A stretch of 42,376 bases of DNA, from assembly GCA_002401765.2 (NCBI GenBank), contig NVTY02000043.1, positions 1 through 42,376 of the forward strand, written 5' to 3'. Made by a program: the position numbers and the translations under genes. The notes under the pieces were generated by a model. The model had not been told where the DNA came from. It saw nothing but the letters and a program-made list of their open reading frames with translations, and ran no database searches. Origin of the DNA: Thiotrichaceae bacterium (GTDB lineage: Bacteria > Pseudomonadota > Gammaproteobacteria > SZUA-140). Positions 9,050 through 19,146 of this stretch are shown piece by piece (position 1 is the stretch's first letter; every line of letters begins with the position of its first letter).

Positions 9050-10921
9050 ATGAATCAATACCCTACCTGGAAATATGTCCTGATCATAACAGTGATCCTG
9101 ACAGGCGTTCTTTATGCACTTCCTAATCTCTATGGTGATGACCCTGCGCTGCAGATTTCACCATTGAGAGGGGCAACGGTTGATGAGGCGAGTATGATGC
9201 GCGTGACCGATATCCTGAAGGGGGAAGGGATTCCGTTTAAGTCGATTGAGCAGATTGAACGCGGCATGTTAGTGCGCTTCAATAACACCAACACACAGAT
9301 GAAAGCGAAGGATCTAATCGCTGAAACGATGGCGGATAACTATGTGCTGGCCCTCAACCTTTCACCTGCGACGCCAGATTGGTTGACGGCACTCAATGCC
9401 GCACCGATGTATCTCGGTCTTGATTTGCGTGGTGGTGTTCACTTCTTGATGGAAGTCGATATGGTGGCTGCCGCACGTCAGGCGGGAGAGCGCTATGTGA
9501 GTGACCTGCGTTCCATTTTACGTGGTGAAAAAGTGCGTTATCTCTCGATTGCGAGGACCAACAGTGGTCATTCCATTGAGATCAAGTTTCGCAATGAAGC
9601 GGATCGAGACACTGCTCGCAGCATTATCCGTAAAGAGTATCCACGTTTGTTACTGGATCCGGAATTGCGTGGTGACGATGCGTTTCTGGTGGTGACGATC
9701 AGTGACGATGAGCTTCGTGAGACTAAAAAAATGGCGTTGCAGCAAAACATTATTACACTGCGCAATCGTGTTAACGAGCTGGGCGTTGCGGAACCGGTGG
9801 TGCAGCAGCAGGGTGAAAACCGTATTGTGGTTCAGCTACCGGGTATTCAGGACACGGCACGTGCCAAAGAAATTTTGGGTGCGACAGCAACACTTGAATT
9901 TAGAATGGTGGTTGAAAATGCGAATATCGAAGCGGCCCTGACGGGGCGCCCGCCAGTGGGGACTCGCCTCTATAAAACCCGTGACGCGGCTAGTTACGGC
10001 AGCCATTTACTGTTAAAAAAACGCATCATTGTGACCGGTGATCAAATCACAGACGCCGCTTCTGGTATTGACCAGGACAATGGTGCCGCGGCAGTGTTTG
10101 TTTCGCTTGATGGCAACGGCGCGCGCAAGATGGGTGACAATACGCGCGAAAACCTGGGTAAACGAATGGCGGTGGTCTTTATTGAAAATAAGGTCGTTAG
10201 CAAGCGTGTTGACGGTGAGCTGGTTAAGACAAAGAGAAAAATCGAAGAGGTTATTAATGCGGCCACGATTCAAGGCGTGTTTAGTAATCGCTTTCAAATT
10301 ACCGGTGTGGGCACGCCTGACGAGGCACGTGATCTTGCACTGCTATTGAGGGCCGGTGCACTGGCGGCCCCGATTGAAATTATTGAAGAGCGTACCGTTG
10401 GGCCAAGCCTTGGACAGGATAATATCGACCAAGGGGTCATCTCAGTGATCGTCGGTTTTATTATCGTCATGATCTTTATGGCGGTGTGGTATCGCGTTTT
10501 TGGCCTGGTCGCCATTATCGCATTGACGGTGAACCTGGTGATGATTGTGGCGGTGCTGTCGATGTTACAGGCGACACTGACATTGCCTGGTATTGCCGGT
10601 ATCGTCTTGACAGTCGGCATGGCGGTGGATGCCAATGTGCTTATTTTTGAGCGTATTCGAGAGGAGGTTCGAAGTGGTAATTCTCCTCAGGCGAGTATAA
10701 ACGCGGGTTACGACAAGGCACTTTCTACGATTGCCGATGCGAACATCACCACATTGATCGCCGCATTAGTGCTCTATACCTTTGGCTCCGGCCCCATTAA
10801 AGGGTTTGCGATTACCTTGTCGATCGGGATTGTCACATCGATGTTTACTGCGATTATGGGCACGCGTGCTGTCATCAATCTGATCTATGGCGGTCGAAAA
10901 GTCAAAAAGCTGTCAATTTAA
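9050..10921 (+). CDS. secD: Protein translocase subunit SecD
   Basis: SecD, with SecF, uses the proton-motive force to help exported proteins leave the Sec channel on the periplasmic side. The product has 623 residues, close to E. coli. It has an N-terminal membrane segment (about 9-27), the periplasmic-domain signature LGLDLRGGVHFLMEVD, a large periplasmic region, and five C-terminal membrane segments from about residue 460. The RND-type motif LTVGMAVDANVLIFERIREE contains the conserved Asp. It lies 33 bases after yajC. Confidence 0.97.
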   Translation: MNQYPTWKYVLIITVILTGVLYALPNLYGDDPALQISPLRGATVDEASMMRVTDILKGEGIPFKSIEQIERGMLVRFNNTNTQMKAKDLIAETMADNYVLALNLSPATPDWLTALNAAPMYLGLDLRGGVHFLMEVDMVAAARQAGERYVSDLRSILRGEKVRYLSIARTNSGHSIEIKFRNEADRDTARSIIRKEYPRLLLDPELRGDDAFLVVTISDDELRETKKMALQQNIITLRNRVNELGVAEPVVQQQGENRIVVQLPGIQDTARAKEILGATATLEFRMVVENANIEAALTGRPPVGTRLYKTRDAASYGSHLLLKKRIIVTGDQITDAASGIDQDNGAAAVFVSLDGNGARKMGDNTRENLGKRMAVVFIENKVVSKRVDGELVKTKRKIEEVINAATIQGVFSNRFQITGVGTPDEARDLALLLRAGALAAPIEIIEERTVGPSLGQDNIDQGVISVIVGFIIVMIFMAVWYRVFGLVAIIALTVNLVMIVAVLSMLQATLTLPGIAGIVLTVGMAVDANVLIFERIREEVRSGNSPQASINAGYDKALSTIADANITTLIAALVLYTFGSGPIKGFAITLSIGIVTSMFTAIMGTRAVINLIYGGRKVKKLSI

Positions 10922-10946
10922 CAGCAACGAATGGATGAGCGATTAG

Positions 10947-11900
10947 ATGCAAATATTTAATAAAGAACCTTCATTTGACTTTATGGGCAAGCGTAAGCTT
11001 GCGCTGATCTTATCGATTCTGCTGGTGATTATTTCCATCGCCTCGCTTGCAACGCGTGGTTTAAATTTCGGCATCGATTTCACGGGTGGTACGTTGATTG
11101 AAGTGGGTTATGAAAACTCGGCCGATCTTTCAGAGGTTCGTGCGACCCTGGAGAGTGCTGGCTACGGTGATGCGATCACACAGCATTTTGGCAGTTCAAA
11201 GGATGTCCTGATTCGGGTGCCGCCGTATGAAGGGATGACGAATGCTGATTTGAGTACCGGTGTGCTTAATGCGCTGCATGCTGCCGCCGGTGCGGGCGAG
11301 GTTGAGATGCGCCGTGTTGAGTTTGTTGGACCACAGGTGGGCGAAGAGCTCACCGAGAAGGGTGGGCTGGCGATGATCTACGCGCTGTTTGGCATCCTTA
11401 TCTACATTACATTGCGTTTTGAAAAACGTTTTGCAGTGGGCTCAGTGGTGGCGCTGGTGCATGATGTGATTATTACGCTGGGCATCTTCTCAATATTACG
11501 GCTGGAATTTGATCTCACCACGCTTGCGGCCATTCTGGCGGTGATTGGTTATTCGTTGAACGATACCATTGTTGTATTTGATAGAATCCGAGAAAATTTC
11601 CGCAAAATGCGTAAAGGATCGCCCGTTGAGGTCGCAAATCGTTCGATCAACCAGATGCTTTCTCGTACCCTGGTGACATCGTTTACGACGTTGTTTGTAT
11701 TGCTCGCCTTGTTTGTATTGGGTGGCGAGATTATTCATAGCTTTGCAACGGCACTGATTATCGGGATTGTGGTGGGTACCTATTCATCTGTTTATGTCGC
11801 GAGTGCGACTGCATTGGCACTGGGTGTCAGTAAACAAGACCTGATGCCTGTTAAGAAAGAGGGTGAAGATGAGCCTGACATTCTTGGTGACCAGCCTTGA
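10947..11900 (+). CDS. secF: Protein translocase subunit SecF
   Basis: The 317-residue partner of SecD has an N-terminal membrane segment, GIDFTGGTLIEV, VGPQVGEEL and the membrane motif VIGYSLNDTIVVFDRIRENFRKMR with the conserved Asp. It ends with a short acidic cytoplasmic tail. It starts 25 bases after secD and is followed directly by a terminator, closing the operon. Confidence 0.97.
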   Translation: MQIFNKEPSFDFMGKRKLALILSILLVIISIASLATRGLNFGIDFTGGTLIEVGYENSADLSEVRATLESAGYGDAITQHFGSSKDVLIRVPPYEGMTNADLSTGVLNALHAAAGAGEVEMRRVEFVGPQVGEELTEKGGLAMIYALFGILIYITLRFEKRFAVGSVVALVHDVIITLGIFSILRLEFDLTTLAAILAVIGYSLNDTIVVFDRIRENFRKMRKGSPVEVANRSINQMLSRTLVTSFTTLFVLLALFVLGGEIIHSFATALIIGIVVGTYSSVYVASATALALGVSKQDLMPVKKEGEDEPDILGDQP

Positions 11901-11901
11901 T

Positions 11902-11931
11902 CAGCCGCTGTTAGCATTCAACGGCTTTTTT
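11902..11931 (+). terminator. Rho-independent terminator of yajC-secD-secF
   Basis: AGCCG pairs with CGGCT around an interrupted stem (extra TG/CA pairs), ending in six T residues two bases after the secF stop. Confidence 0.65.
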
Positions 11932-11949
11932 GCACGATTGAGATGAGGT

Positions 11950-12244
11950 GATGTAGAAATCACCGCATCTTCAGTTATCTCAATGAGATTGCGTGCCATC
12001 CGCTTGATGCGATAAAGTGCTTTCTCTACACGTCCTATCAGTGACGCGACTGCTTTGCCCCTTTCGCCGCCTCCAGTGCGTGCAGCGGCACCATTGATAC
12101 CTGTATTGAGCTGGAAATCGGAAATTCCTCAGCGCCATATCTTGATGCCAGGTTGTGGCTGGCCAATGATGACGGGTACCGCATCTTGCTAATGAGTAAT
12201 TTTGTCTGATCAGGTATGATACGTCGCTTAAGTTTTGATGACAT
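11950..12244 (-). pseudogene. Decayed GGDEF (diguanylate cyclase) domain remnant
   Basis: Minus-strand fragments recall a GGDEF domain in the right order. LASRYGAEEF resembles the active-site RYGGEEF, followed by PISSSIQVSM (usual form ITxSIGVS), then in another frame SLIGRVEKALYRIKRMARNLIEI (usual form ADxALYxAKxxGRNxV). About 45 residues that normally separate the first two are missing, and a frameshift separates the last two. Each motif is short, so the call rests on their order. It lies between secF and glyA and is unrelated to the intact GGDEF-EAL gene at 19.6-22.1 kb. Confidence 0.5.
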
Positions 12245-12266
12245 TACGGTGGCCTTTTATCGGGTT

Positions 12267-12278
12267 GCTAGCGCTAGC
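12267..12278. promoter_or_regulatory. 12-bp perfect palindrome upstream of glyA
   Basis: GCTAGCGCTAGC ends 16 bases before the glyA ATG, just ahead of its GGAG ribosome site. It could be an operator or a small leader hairpin. No regulator is assigned. Confidence 0.35.
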
Positions 12279-12294
12279 CTGGAGAAGTGAATAG

Positions 12295-13548
12295 ATGTTT
12301 ACATCGGATATGACCATTAGTGGTTTTGATGACGAATTATTTTCAGCAATGGAGAAAGAGGCTGTTCGTCAGGAGGAGCATATTGAGCTGATTGCGTCTG
12401 AAAATTACACCAGTCCTCGCGTGATGGAAGCACAGGGCTCTGTGTTGACCAATAAATACGCCGAAGGCTATCCGTTTAAACGTTATTACGGTGGTTGTGA
12501 GCATGTTGATATTGTTGAGCAGCTGGCGATTGATCGCCTGAAAGAGCTGTTTGATGCCGATTACGCCAATGTACAGCCGCATTCGGGTTCGCAGGCGAAT
12601 GCGGCGGTTTACCTCGCGCTGTTAAATGCAGGTGACACCATCATGGGGATGAGCCTGGCACATGGTGGCCATCTCACTCACGGTTCAAAGGTTAACTTTT
12701 CGGGTAAAATTTTTAACGCAGTACAATACGGGCTAAATGAAGCAACGGGTGAAATCGATTACGATCAGGCGGAAGCACTGGCACTTGAACATAAGCCTAA
12801 AATGGTGATTGCTGGTTTTAGCGCCTATTCACGCGTGGTGGATTGGCAGCGTTTCCGTGATATCGCCGATAAGATTGGAGCCTACTTGGTGGTTGATATG
12901 GCGCATGTGGCTGGGCTGGTTGCGGCTGGCGTCTATCCTAGCCCTGTTAATATTGCGGATGTCACGACCTCGACCACGCATAAAACATTGCGCGGCCCAC
13001 GTGGCGGCATCATCCTGGCAAAGAGTAATCCTGACATTGAGAAGAAGCTAAACTCAATGGTATTTCCTGGCACCCAGGGTGGGCCGTTGATGCATGTGAT
13101 TGCAGGTAAGGCGGTGGCTTTCAAAGAGGCGTTGTTGCCTGAATTTAAAATTTACCAAACACAGGTGGTTGCCAATGCACAGGCGATGGCGACGGTGATC
13201 CAGTCGCGCGGTTATAAAATCGTTTCTGGCGGCACTGATAATCATCTTTTTCTGGTAGACCTGATTGATAAAGGCATGAGCGGTAAAGCCGCCGATGCGG
13301 CACTCGGTGCTAGCAATATTACGATTAACAAAAATAGCGTACCGAATGATCCACAGTCACCTTTTGTCACCAGTGGTATTCGTATCGGAACAGCGGCGAT
13401 TACCACGCGTGGCTTTACCGTTGACGAGTCTACTCAGCTGGCTGGCTGGATCTGCGATGTGCTGGATAATCTTGGTAATGATGAGGTGGTGGCGCGCGTT
13501 AAAGGTGACGTGTTAGCGCTCTGCAAACGTTTCCCCGTCTATCAATAG
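12295..13548 (+). CDS. glyA: Serine hydroxymethyltransferase
   Basis: GlyA interconverts serine and glycine with transfer of a one-carbon unit to tetrahydrofolate; the cofactor is PLP. The 417-residue length is standard. Signatures include [48 protein letters not shown] and the PLP-lysine motif [14 protein letters not shown] (Lys about 230). The nrdR and riboflavin genes follow in the usual gammaproteobacterial order. A strong hairpin separates glyA from nrdR. Confidence 0.98.
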   Translation: MFTSDMTISGFDDELFSAMEKEAVRQEEHIELIASENYTSPRVMEAQGSVLTNKYAEGYPFKRYYGGCEHVDIVEQLAIDRLKELFDADYANVQPHSGSQANAAVYLALLNAGDTIMGMSLAHGGHLTHGSKVNFSGKIFNAVQYGLNEATGEIDYDQAEALALEHKPKMVIAGFSAYSRVVDWQRFRDIADKIGAYLVVDMAHVAGLVAAGVYPSPVNIADVTTSTTHKTLRGPRGGIILAKSNPDIEKKLNSMVFPGTQGGPLMHVIAGKAVAFKEALLPEFKIYQTQVVANAQAMATVIQSRGYKIVSGGTDNHLFLVDLIDKGMSGKAADAALGASNITINKNSVPNDPQSPFVTSGIRIGTAAITTRGFTVDESTQLAGWICDVLDNLGNDEVVARVKGDVLALCKRFPVYQ

Positions 13549-13552
13549 CGCA

Positions 13553-13598
13553 CAAGCGGCAGCGCAATGCGCTGCCGCTTGATGTATAGTTTCTTTTT
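13553..13598 (+). terminator. Hairpin terminator or attenuator after glyA
   Basis: A perfect 13-bp stem (CAAGCGGCAGCGC, 13553-13565, with its complement at 13569-13581) has an AAT loop. A T-rich stretch follows after about ten bases. Because the T-run is not adjacent, partial read-through into nrdR is possible. Confidence 0.65.
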
Positions 13599-13622
13599 TC
13601 TCGCTACGCTGAGTGTCCCAAT

Positions 13623-14150
13623 ATGCACTGTCCATTCTGTGGTGAAGCTGATACCAAAGTGATCGACTCACGCCTTGCCAGTGATGGTGATGTGGTGCGT
13701 CGTCGTCGAGAGTGTGTGACTTGTAGTGAGCGTTATACAACCTTTGAGACGGCTGAACTTGCATTGCCTCGTATGGTAAAAAATGATGGTTCGCGTGAGC
13801 CGTTTAATGAAGAAAAGTTGCGTGCGGGTGTACTGCGCGCGATGGAAAAACGACCCGTTAATATCGAAGATATTGATACCGCGATTAGTCGCATCAAACA
13901 TAAACTGCGAGCCAGTGGCGAGCGTGAGCTGCCCTCAAACCAGCTGGGTGAATGGGTGATGGCAGAGTTGCGTGATCTGGATGAAGTGGCTTATGTCCGT
14001 TTTGCCTCTGTGTACCGACGTTTTCAGGATGTGAATGCCTTTCGTGAAGAAATCGAGCGGCTGCAAAATGAGTCCTCACCTGAGCTGAAAAAACGTCAGA
14101 TAACACTGTTACCGGGCGAGAATGATAAAAAGCCGCGTGATAAAAAATAG
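13623..14150 (+). CDS. nrdR: Transcriptional repressor NrdR
   Basis: NrdR represses ribonucleotide reductase genes in response to bound ATP/dATP. The 175-residue protein begins with the zinc ribbon [17 protein letters not shown] (Cys 3, 6, 31 and 34), followed by [17 protein letters not shown] and an ATP-cone domain (about 49-139; VVRR-type [14 protein letters not shown]). The 3' end overlaps the ribD start. Riboflavin genes commonly lie downstream of nrdR in this class. Confidence 0.97.
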   Translation: MHCPFCGEADTKVIDSRLASDGDVVRRRRECVTCSERYTTFETAELALPRMVKNDGSREPFNEEKLRAGVLRAMEKRPVNIEDIDTAISRIKHKLRASGERELPSNQLGEWVMAELRDLDEVAYVRFASVYRRFQDVNAFREEIERLQNESSPELKKRQITLLPGENDKKPRDKK

Positions 14151-15270
14151 CGCGTCAGATTTTCAGTTGATGGCGCGAGCGATTCAGCTGGCACAGCGCG
14201 GCCTCTACACCACTCACCCTAATCCACGAGTTGGTTGTGTGATTACCTTGCAGGGTGAGGTTATCGGCGAAGGGTGGCATATGCGTGCGGGTGAACCTCA
14301 TGCTGAAATTCATGCGCTGAATGCAGCGGGTGGAAAGAGTGTGGGTGCGACAGCTTATGTGACGTTGGAACCCTGTAGTCACTTTGGGCGTACACCGCCC
14401 TGTGCCGATGCGTTGATCAAAGCAGGCGTCAGTCGTGTGGTGATGGCGATGCAAGACCCTAATCCGCGCGTGGCAGGCGAAGGGATTGCACGATTGAAGG
14501 CGGCGGGTGTTGAGGTTGACGTTGGCGTTTTGCAGGCGCAAGCGACAGCGCTGAATCCGGGTTTTATTGCGCGCCTGACACGTGGGCGGCCATTTGTACG
14601 TTGTAAACTGGCGATGTCACTGGATGGCCGCACGGCAATGGCATCTGGTGAGAGCAAGTGGATCACCTCGCTGGCGGCGCGACAGGATGTGCAGCGACTA
14701 CGCGCGAGAAGTGACGCCGTCATGACCGGTATCGGCACCATGTTGGCGGATGATCCGCAGCTTGATGTGCGACCGGAGGGTATCGATGAACTGCATGTGG
14801 TGCTGGCTGGTGAAACACCGCGAGCGCCAATGCGGGTGATTGTCGATTCGACACTGCGCACACCGATGGCGAGCCGCGCCCTCTCTTTACCCGGAAAAAA
14901 ATTGATTGCGACGGCGGTTGAGTACTCTGAAATACTCGATACGCTGCGTCAGAAGCATGTTAATGTGTGTCGTTTCGCAGGCACTGGTAAGCGCGTTAAC
15001 CTACCGTTATTGTTGGAATACCTGGCCGCGTTAGAGATTAATGAATTGCTGGTTGAAGCGGGCCCGGTGTTGAGTGGCGCAATGTTACAGGCGGGGCTGA
15101 TAGATGAGCTGATTATCTACATGGCACCACACTTGATGGGCGACCAGGCACAGGGGTTGATGACCTTGCCGGGTCTGGAAAAAATGTCGCAGCGCATTTC
15201 GTTTAAGACAAAAGAGATACGCGCGGTGGGTGATGACTGGCGGATAACGTTACAGCCAGCGGCATCGTAA
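14122..15270 (+). CDS. ribD: Bifunctional pyrimidine deaminase/reductase RibD
   Basis: RibD deaminates and then reduces the first pyrimidine intermediate of riboflavin synthesis. The N-terminal deaminase has zinc and catalytic residues in HAEIHAL (His60, Glu62) and [16 protein letters not shown] (Cys85, Cys94). The reductase domain starts near residue 155 ([22 protein letters not shown]) and ends in [20 protein letters not shown]. The start is uncertain: ATG 14122 overlaps nrdR by 29 bases, GTG 14137 overlaps by 14, and ATG 14170 would begin [11 protein letters not shown]. All keep the catalytic core. Confidence 0.96.
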   Translation: MIKSRVIKNSASDFQLMARAIQLAQRGLYTTHPNPRVGCVITLQGEVIGEGWHMRAGEPHAEIHALNAAGGKSVGATAYVTLEPCSHFGRTPPCADALIKAGVSRVVMAMQDPNPRVAGEGIARLKAAGVEVDVGVLQAQATALNPGFIARLTRGRPFVRCKLAMSLDGRTAMASGESKWITSLAARQDVQRLRARSDAVMTGIGTMLADDPQLDVRPEGIDELHVVLAGETPRAPMRVIVDSTLRTPMASRALSLPGKKLIATAVEYSEILDTLRQKHVNVCRFAGTGKRVNLPLLLEYLAALEINELLVEAGPVLSGAMLQAGLIDELIIYMAPHLMGDQAQGLMTLPGLEKMSQRISFKTKEIRAVGDDWRITLQPAAS

Positions 15271-15286
15271 TAAAAATGAGGCGCTT

Positions 15287-15940
15287 ATGTTTACAGGGTT
15301 GGTAGAGGCAGTTGGCAAAATTGCCTCAATCGAAAGCCGGGGTGGTGAGTCACGCATGCGTTTTGCGTCGGCCTCAAGCGGCCTGAGTGATGCGCAGCTG
15401 GGTGACAGCATTGCGATCAATGGCGTTTGCCTGACCGTGGTGAGTAAATCGGATGAGCAGTTTGCTGCCGATGTTTCGGCTGAAACACTCTCCTGTACAA
15501 CATTAGGTGCGCTTAAAGCGGGTAGCCACGTTAATCTGGAAAGGGCGTTGTTGCCGACCACGCGTCTGGGTGGCCATATGGTCAGTGGGCACGTTGATGG
15601 GGTGGCGCATGTGGCCAGTATTAAACCGCAGGGCGAGTCGATCATTATCACTTTTGAGGTGCCATCATCGTTATCGAAGTATATTGCCTCAAAAGGCTCT
15701 ATCTGTGTCGATGGGGTGAGCCTGACGACCAATATGGTCAGTGACAGTGGCTTTGAGGTGAATATTATTCCGCATACTCAGCAGCAGACGATTATTGGAC
15801 AGTATCAACAGGGTACCCCGGTCAATATCGAGGTCGATGTGGTGGCGCGTTATCTTGAGCGTCTTCTTCAAGGTGGTCGCGTTAAACCAACATCAAACAT
15901 CTCGCGTGAGTTACTGGCATCACAAGGTTTTGTCGACTAA
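15287..15940 (+). CDS. ribE: Riboflavin synthase, alpha chain
   Basis: This enzyme dismutates two 6,7-dimethyl-8-ribityllumazine molecules into riboflavin. The 217-residue protein opens with the diagnostic MFTGLVEAVGKI. It holds two lumazine-binding repeats, visible as GDSIAINGVCLTV in the first half and GSICVDGVSLTT in the second. It follows ribD by 16 bases. The gene is named ribC in E. coli and ribE in many other genomes. Confidence 0.96.
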   Translation: MFTGLVEAVGKIASIESRGGESRMRFASASSGLSDAQLGDSIAINGVCLTVVSKSDEQFAADVSAETLSCTTLGALKAGSHVNLERALLPTTRLGGHMVSGHVDGVAHVASIKPQGESIIITFEVPSSLSKYIASKGSICVDGVSLTTNMVSDSGFEVNIIPHTQQQTIIGQYQQGTPVNIEVDVVARYLERLLQGGRVKPTSNISRELLASQGFVD

Positions 15941-15973
15941 TGATTAGCCATGCCGTAAACGGAGTTGAACCCG

Positions 15974-17086
15974 ATGCCTTTGAGTAGTGCAGAAGAGATT
16001 ATCGATGAGATTCGTCAGGGACGAATGGTGGTGTTGGTCGATGATGAAGATCGTGAAAACGAAGGTGATTTAATCATGGCAGCGACGGCGGTCACGGCTG
16101 ATGATATTAATTTCATGGCGCGTTACGGGCGAGGCCTAATTTGTTTGACCTTAACGCGTGAGCGTTGTGAAAAGTTAAATCTGCCGTTGATGGTGAGTGA
16201 TACCCATAGCAACCATGCAACTAACTTTACCGTTTCAATTGAAGCGGCAGAGGGGGTGACGACGGGCATTTCGGCGGCAGATCGCGCAACGACGGTGCTG
16301 GCGGCAGTTAAGCCAGAGCCAGGCCCTGATGATCTGACCCAGCCTGGCCATATTTTCCCTTTGATGGCGCAAGATGGCGGTGTGTTAACGCGCGCGGGCC
16401 ATACTGAGGCGGGTTGCGATCTGACGCGTCTGGCGGGGCTCGAGCCTGCGAGTGTCATTGTGGAGATCCTCAATGAGGATGGCACCATGGCACGCCGCCC
16501 AGAATTAGAACTGTTTGCTGAAAAACATGGCTTGAAGATGGGGGCGATTGCCGACCTCATTCACTATCGTGTGCAGAATGAAAAGACCGTTGAGCGAGTG
16601 GCTGAATGTACTCTTTCGACGCTGTATGGTACTTTTAGAGTGATATCCTATCAGGATGTGGTCGATGCTCAATTGCATCTGGCACTGGTGTTTGGTGAAC
16701 CGGATATGAGCGAGCCAGTGCTGGTGCGTGTTCACCTTGAAGATCACCTAGCGGATATGTTGTCTGCTGATCGTCTTGATGGTGCCTGGCCGCTGAAGTC
16801 GGCGATGGAACGGCTCGCCAAAGAGGGCGCGGGGGTGCTCGTGATTCTTAAAAAAGAACCCGATGCCGATGCTACCATTCGCCAGGTGATGGATTATCAG
16901 TTGCGTGAGCGGGGCATTCATCAGCCGCAAATGACGCATGGCAATGAGTTGCGTACCTACGGCGTGGGTGCACAGATCTTACTCGATGTGGGCGTCCATG
17001 AAATGCGGGTATTGGGACAACCAAGACGTCTGCATGGCCTCTCCGGTTTTGGGCTGGAAGTAGTAGAATATGTGTCGTGTCAATAA
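15974..17086 (+). CDS. ribBX: 3,4-dihydroxy-2-butanone-4-phosphate synthase with degenerate GTP cyclohydrolase II domain (RibBX type)
   Basis: The ATG at 15974 is preferred because GGAG (15961-15964) lies nine bases upstream; an in-frame TTG at 15965 is adjacent to it. The 370-residue product has an intact DHBP synthase half ([41 protein letters not shown]), which makes the four-carbon donor from ribulose 5-phosphate. The C-terminal half has the length and outline of GTP cyclohydrolase II but lacks its zinc-binding Cys triad: the HSEC-(x10)-CDC pattern reads HLEDHLAD and ADRLDG. Proteobacterial RibBX variants with this inactive half are known. A separate ribA is therefore expected elsewhere. 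Confidence 0.93.
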   Translation: MPLSSAEEIIDEIRQGRMVVLVDDEDRENEGDLIMAATAVTADDINFMARYGRGLICLTLTRERCEKLNLPLMVSDTHSNHATNFTVSIEAAEGVTTGISAADRATTVLAAVKPEPGPDDLTQPGHIFPLMAQDGGVLTRAGHTEAGCDLTRLAGLEPASVIVEILNEDGTMARRPELELFAEKHGLKMGAIADLIHYRVQNEKTVERVAECTLSTLYGTFRVISYQDVVDAQLHLALVFGEPDMSEPVLVRVHLEDHLADMLSADRLDGAWPLKSAMERLAKEGAGVLVILKKEPDADATIRQVMDYQLRERGIHQPQMTHGNELRTYGVGAQILLDVGVHEMRVLGQPRRLHGLSGFGLEVVEYVSCQ

Positions 17087-17135
17087 GTGAAATAAGCGGC
17101 TACGTTAGTTAATGATTTTTGTGGTGAGCATGAAT

Positions 17136-17609
17136 ATGACGATTAAAACCTTTGAAGGCGATTTCAACGTTGCAAATACGCGCTTTGTGATTGTTGCGGC
17201 GAAGTTTAATAGCTTTATTGTTGACCACCTGTTGAAAGGTGCCTTGGCAGTATTAAAGCAGCACGGTGTGACAGAAGATAACATTCACATTGTGCAGGTG
17301 CCGGGTGCCTTTGAGTTGCCGACGGTGGTAAAAAAAGTGGCGGCGAGTCAGCGTTATGATGCCGTGATTACACTGGGTGCAGTAATCAGAGGTGGTACCC
17401 CTCATTTTGAATATGTTGCCGGCGAATGTGTTAAAGGGATTGGCGCTGTGGCAATGGCATATGATATTCCCGTGGCCTTTGGTGTATTGACCGTTGACAC
17501 TATTGAACAGGCGATAGAACGCGCCGGCACAAAGGCGGGTAACAAAGGTGCTGAAGCGGCGATTAGCGCGATTGAGATGGCAAGTTTAATGCGCTCGTTA
17601 GACGCATAG
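17136..17609 (+). CDS. ribH: 6,7-dimethyl-8-ribityllumazine synthase
   Basis: RibH condenses the pyrimidine and four-carbon intermediates into lumazine, the substrate of riboflavin synthase; it forms icosahedral or pentameric shells. The ATG at 17136 has GGTGAG seven bases upstream and gives [10 protein letters not shown]; ATGs at 17130 and 17112 are alternatives. Signatures: [36 protein letters not shown] (catalytic His) and [15 protein letters not shown]. Length is normal at about 157 residues. It is followed closely by nusB. Confidence 0.96.
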   Translation: MTIKTFEGDFNVANTRFVIVAAKFNSFIVDHLLKGALAVLKQHGVTEDNIHIVQVPGAFELPTVVKKVAASQRYDAVITLGAVIRGGTPHFEYVAGECVKGIGAVAMAYDIPVAFGVLTVDTIEQAIERAGTKAGNKGAEAAISAIEMASLMRSLDA

Positions 17610-17640
17610 TTTTTAGTTTATTAAATTAGTAAAAGGTATT

Positions 17641-18078
17641 ATGAGTCGAACACGTAGTCAGGCGCGTCGTTGCGCCGTACAAGCATTATATCAGTGGCAA
17701 CTGACTGGCGCGGATGTTGCCGAGGTTGTTGCACAGATCCTTGAAGAGAAAGATGTTAAGAAAGTCGATAGTAGTTATTTTCGCGGCCTGTTTGGTGGCG
17801 TGGTAAAGCAGGTTGATAAGATGGATGCGTTATTGACCCCTGCGCTGGATCGTTCAATTAAAAGCATTGACCCGGTTGAGCTTGCGATTATGCGCCTGGG
17901 AGCCTATGAGCTTCAGTATAATATTGAAGTGCCTTATCGTGTGGTGATTAATGAAGCGGTTGAGCTGGCCAAAACCTTTGGTGCAGATCAAGGGCATAAG
18001 TATGTGAATGGTGTACTTGATAAATTAGCCGTGACCTTGCGTGGGCCAGAAGTTAAGCAGAAGAAATCCTCGCGGTAA
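17641..18078 (+). CDS. nusB: Transcription antitermination factor NusB
   Basis: NusB binds boxA RNA with NusE (S10) and supports antitermination on rRNA operons. The 145-residue protein has the all-helical NusB pattern: RRCAVQALYQWQLTG at the N terminus, YFRGLFGGVVKQ, DPVELAIMRLGAYEL and VPYRVVINEAVELAKTFG near the end. The position between ribH and thiL is the usual one. Confidence 0.96.
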   Translation: MSRTRSQARRCAVQALYQWQLTGADVAEVVAQILEEKDVKKVDSSYFRGLFGGVVKQVDKMDALLTPALDRSIKSIDPVELAIMRLGAYELQYNIEVPYRVVINEAVELAKTFGADQGHKYVNGVLDKLAVTLRGPEVKQKKSSR

Positions 18079-18138
18079 CGGTTATACTGTTGTGGCCGAT
18101 CATTTTTCCTGTCTGACTATGAGACTAGAATAACCGCC

Positions 18139-19146
18139 ATGGCCGTGATGGAGTTTGAATTGATCGAGCGTTACTTCACGGGCGCCGGCAGCGAGCGTGA
18201 TGACGTGGTGCTCGGAGTCGGGGATGACGCGGCGATTTTATCGCTTCCAGTCGGCCATGAACTGGTGGTTTCTACCGACACGCTGGTTTCTGGCGTGCAC
18301 TTTTTTCCTGAAGTTGATCCCCATTCATTGGGCCATAAAGCACTGGCGGTTAACCTGAGTGATCTGGCTGCAATGGGTGCCAGGCCGGCATGGGTGACGC
18401 TCGCGCTAACGCTACCGCAAGTGGACGAGGCGTGGCTTGCCGCATTTAGCCAGGGCTTTGCTGTGCTGGCTCATCAACATGGGGTGCAGTTGATTGGTGG
18501 CGATACCACCAGTGGGCCGTTGTCGATCACGGTGCAGGCGATGGGCTTTGTTGAACAGGGCTGTGCATGGCGCCGTGATGCCGCAAAACCGGGTGATTTG
18601 ATCTATGTGAGCGGCACGCTGGGTGATGCGGGGCTGGCACTGGAAGCGATTCAGCAGCAGATAGCATTCCCGCAAGATGAACTGATTGGCATCATCTCTC
18701 GTTTAGAAAAACCGACGCCTAGAATTGTGGATGCGTTAGCATTGCATGGGTTGGTGAATGCCGCCATTGATCTATCGGATGGCCTGCTGAGTGACCTTGG
18801 CCATATTCTGAAGGCGAGTGGTGTTGGTGCTGTGATTGAGCTCGCACAGCTGCCCTTGTCGCCAGCATTTCGTGCCTGTCAGCAAAATAAAATGGCATCG
18901 CAATTAAGTGATGAATGCTGGCAGATGCTGCCACTTTCTGCTGGTGATGATTATGAACTCTGTTTTACCGTTAAACGGCAAGCGCAGGGTGACGTCGAGT
19001 TGTTATTACTTGCTCAGGGAATTGAGGCTTGTTGTATTGGTGTGATTGATGCTGATACTGAAGCTGGATTGCGTTGCATGCAGAAAAATGGTGAGCAGTA
19101 TCAAACAGAACAATCAGGTTATGAGCACTTCAAAGGTTCCGCGTAG
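18139..19146 (+). CDS. thiL: Thiamine-monophosphate kinase
   Basis: ThiL phosphorylates thiamine phosphate to thiamine diphosphate. The 335-residue protein has the PurM-like signatures GVGDDAAIL, STDTLVSGVHF, KALAVNLSDLAAMGA, LIGGDTTSGP, IDLSDGLLSDLGHI and GDDYELCF. The first residues (MAVMEFELIERYF) fit the family beginning MACGEFSLIARYF of E. coli, which supports the 18139 start. pgpA begins directly after the stop codon. Confidence 0.97.
   Translation: MAVMEFELIERYFTGAGSERDDVVLGVGDDAAILSLPVGHELVVSTDTLVSGVHFFPEVDPHSLGHKALAVNLSDLAAMGARPAWVTLALTLPQVDEAWLAAFSQGFAVLAHQHGVQLIGGDTTSGPLSITVQAMGFVEQGCAWRRDAAKPGDLIYVSGTLGDAGLALEAIQQQIAFPQDELIGIISRLEKPTPRIVDALALHGLVNAAIDLSDGLLSDLGHILKASGVGAVIELAQLPLSPAFRACQQNKMASQLSDECWQMLPLSAGDDYELCFTVKRQAQGDVELLLLAQGIEACCIGVIDADTEAGLRCMQKNGEQYQTEQSGYEHFKGSA

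Noticed and set aside
11932..12294. Glycine riboswitch before glyA
   Set aside because: No tandem aptamer features were recognised; the segment is better explained by the GGDEF remnant.
15941..15973. FMN riboswitch before ribBX
   Set aside because: The gap is only about 33 bases, far too short for the aptamer.
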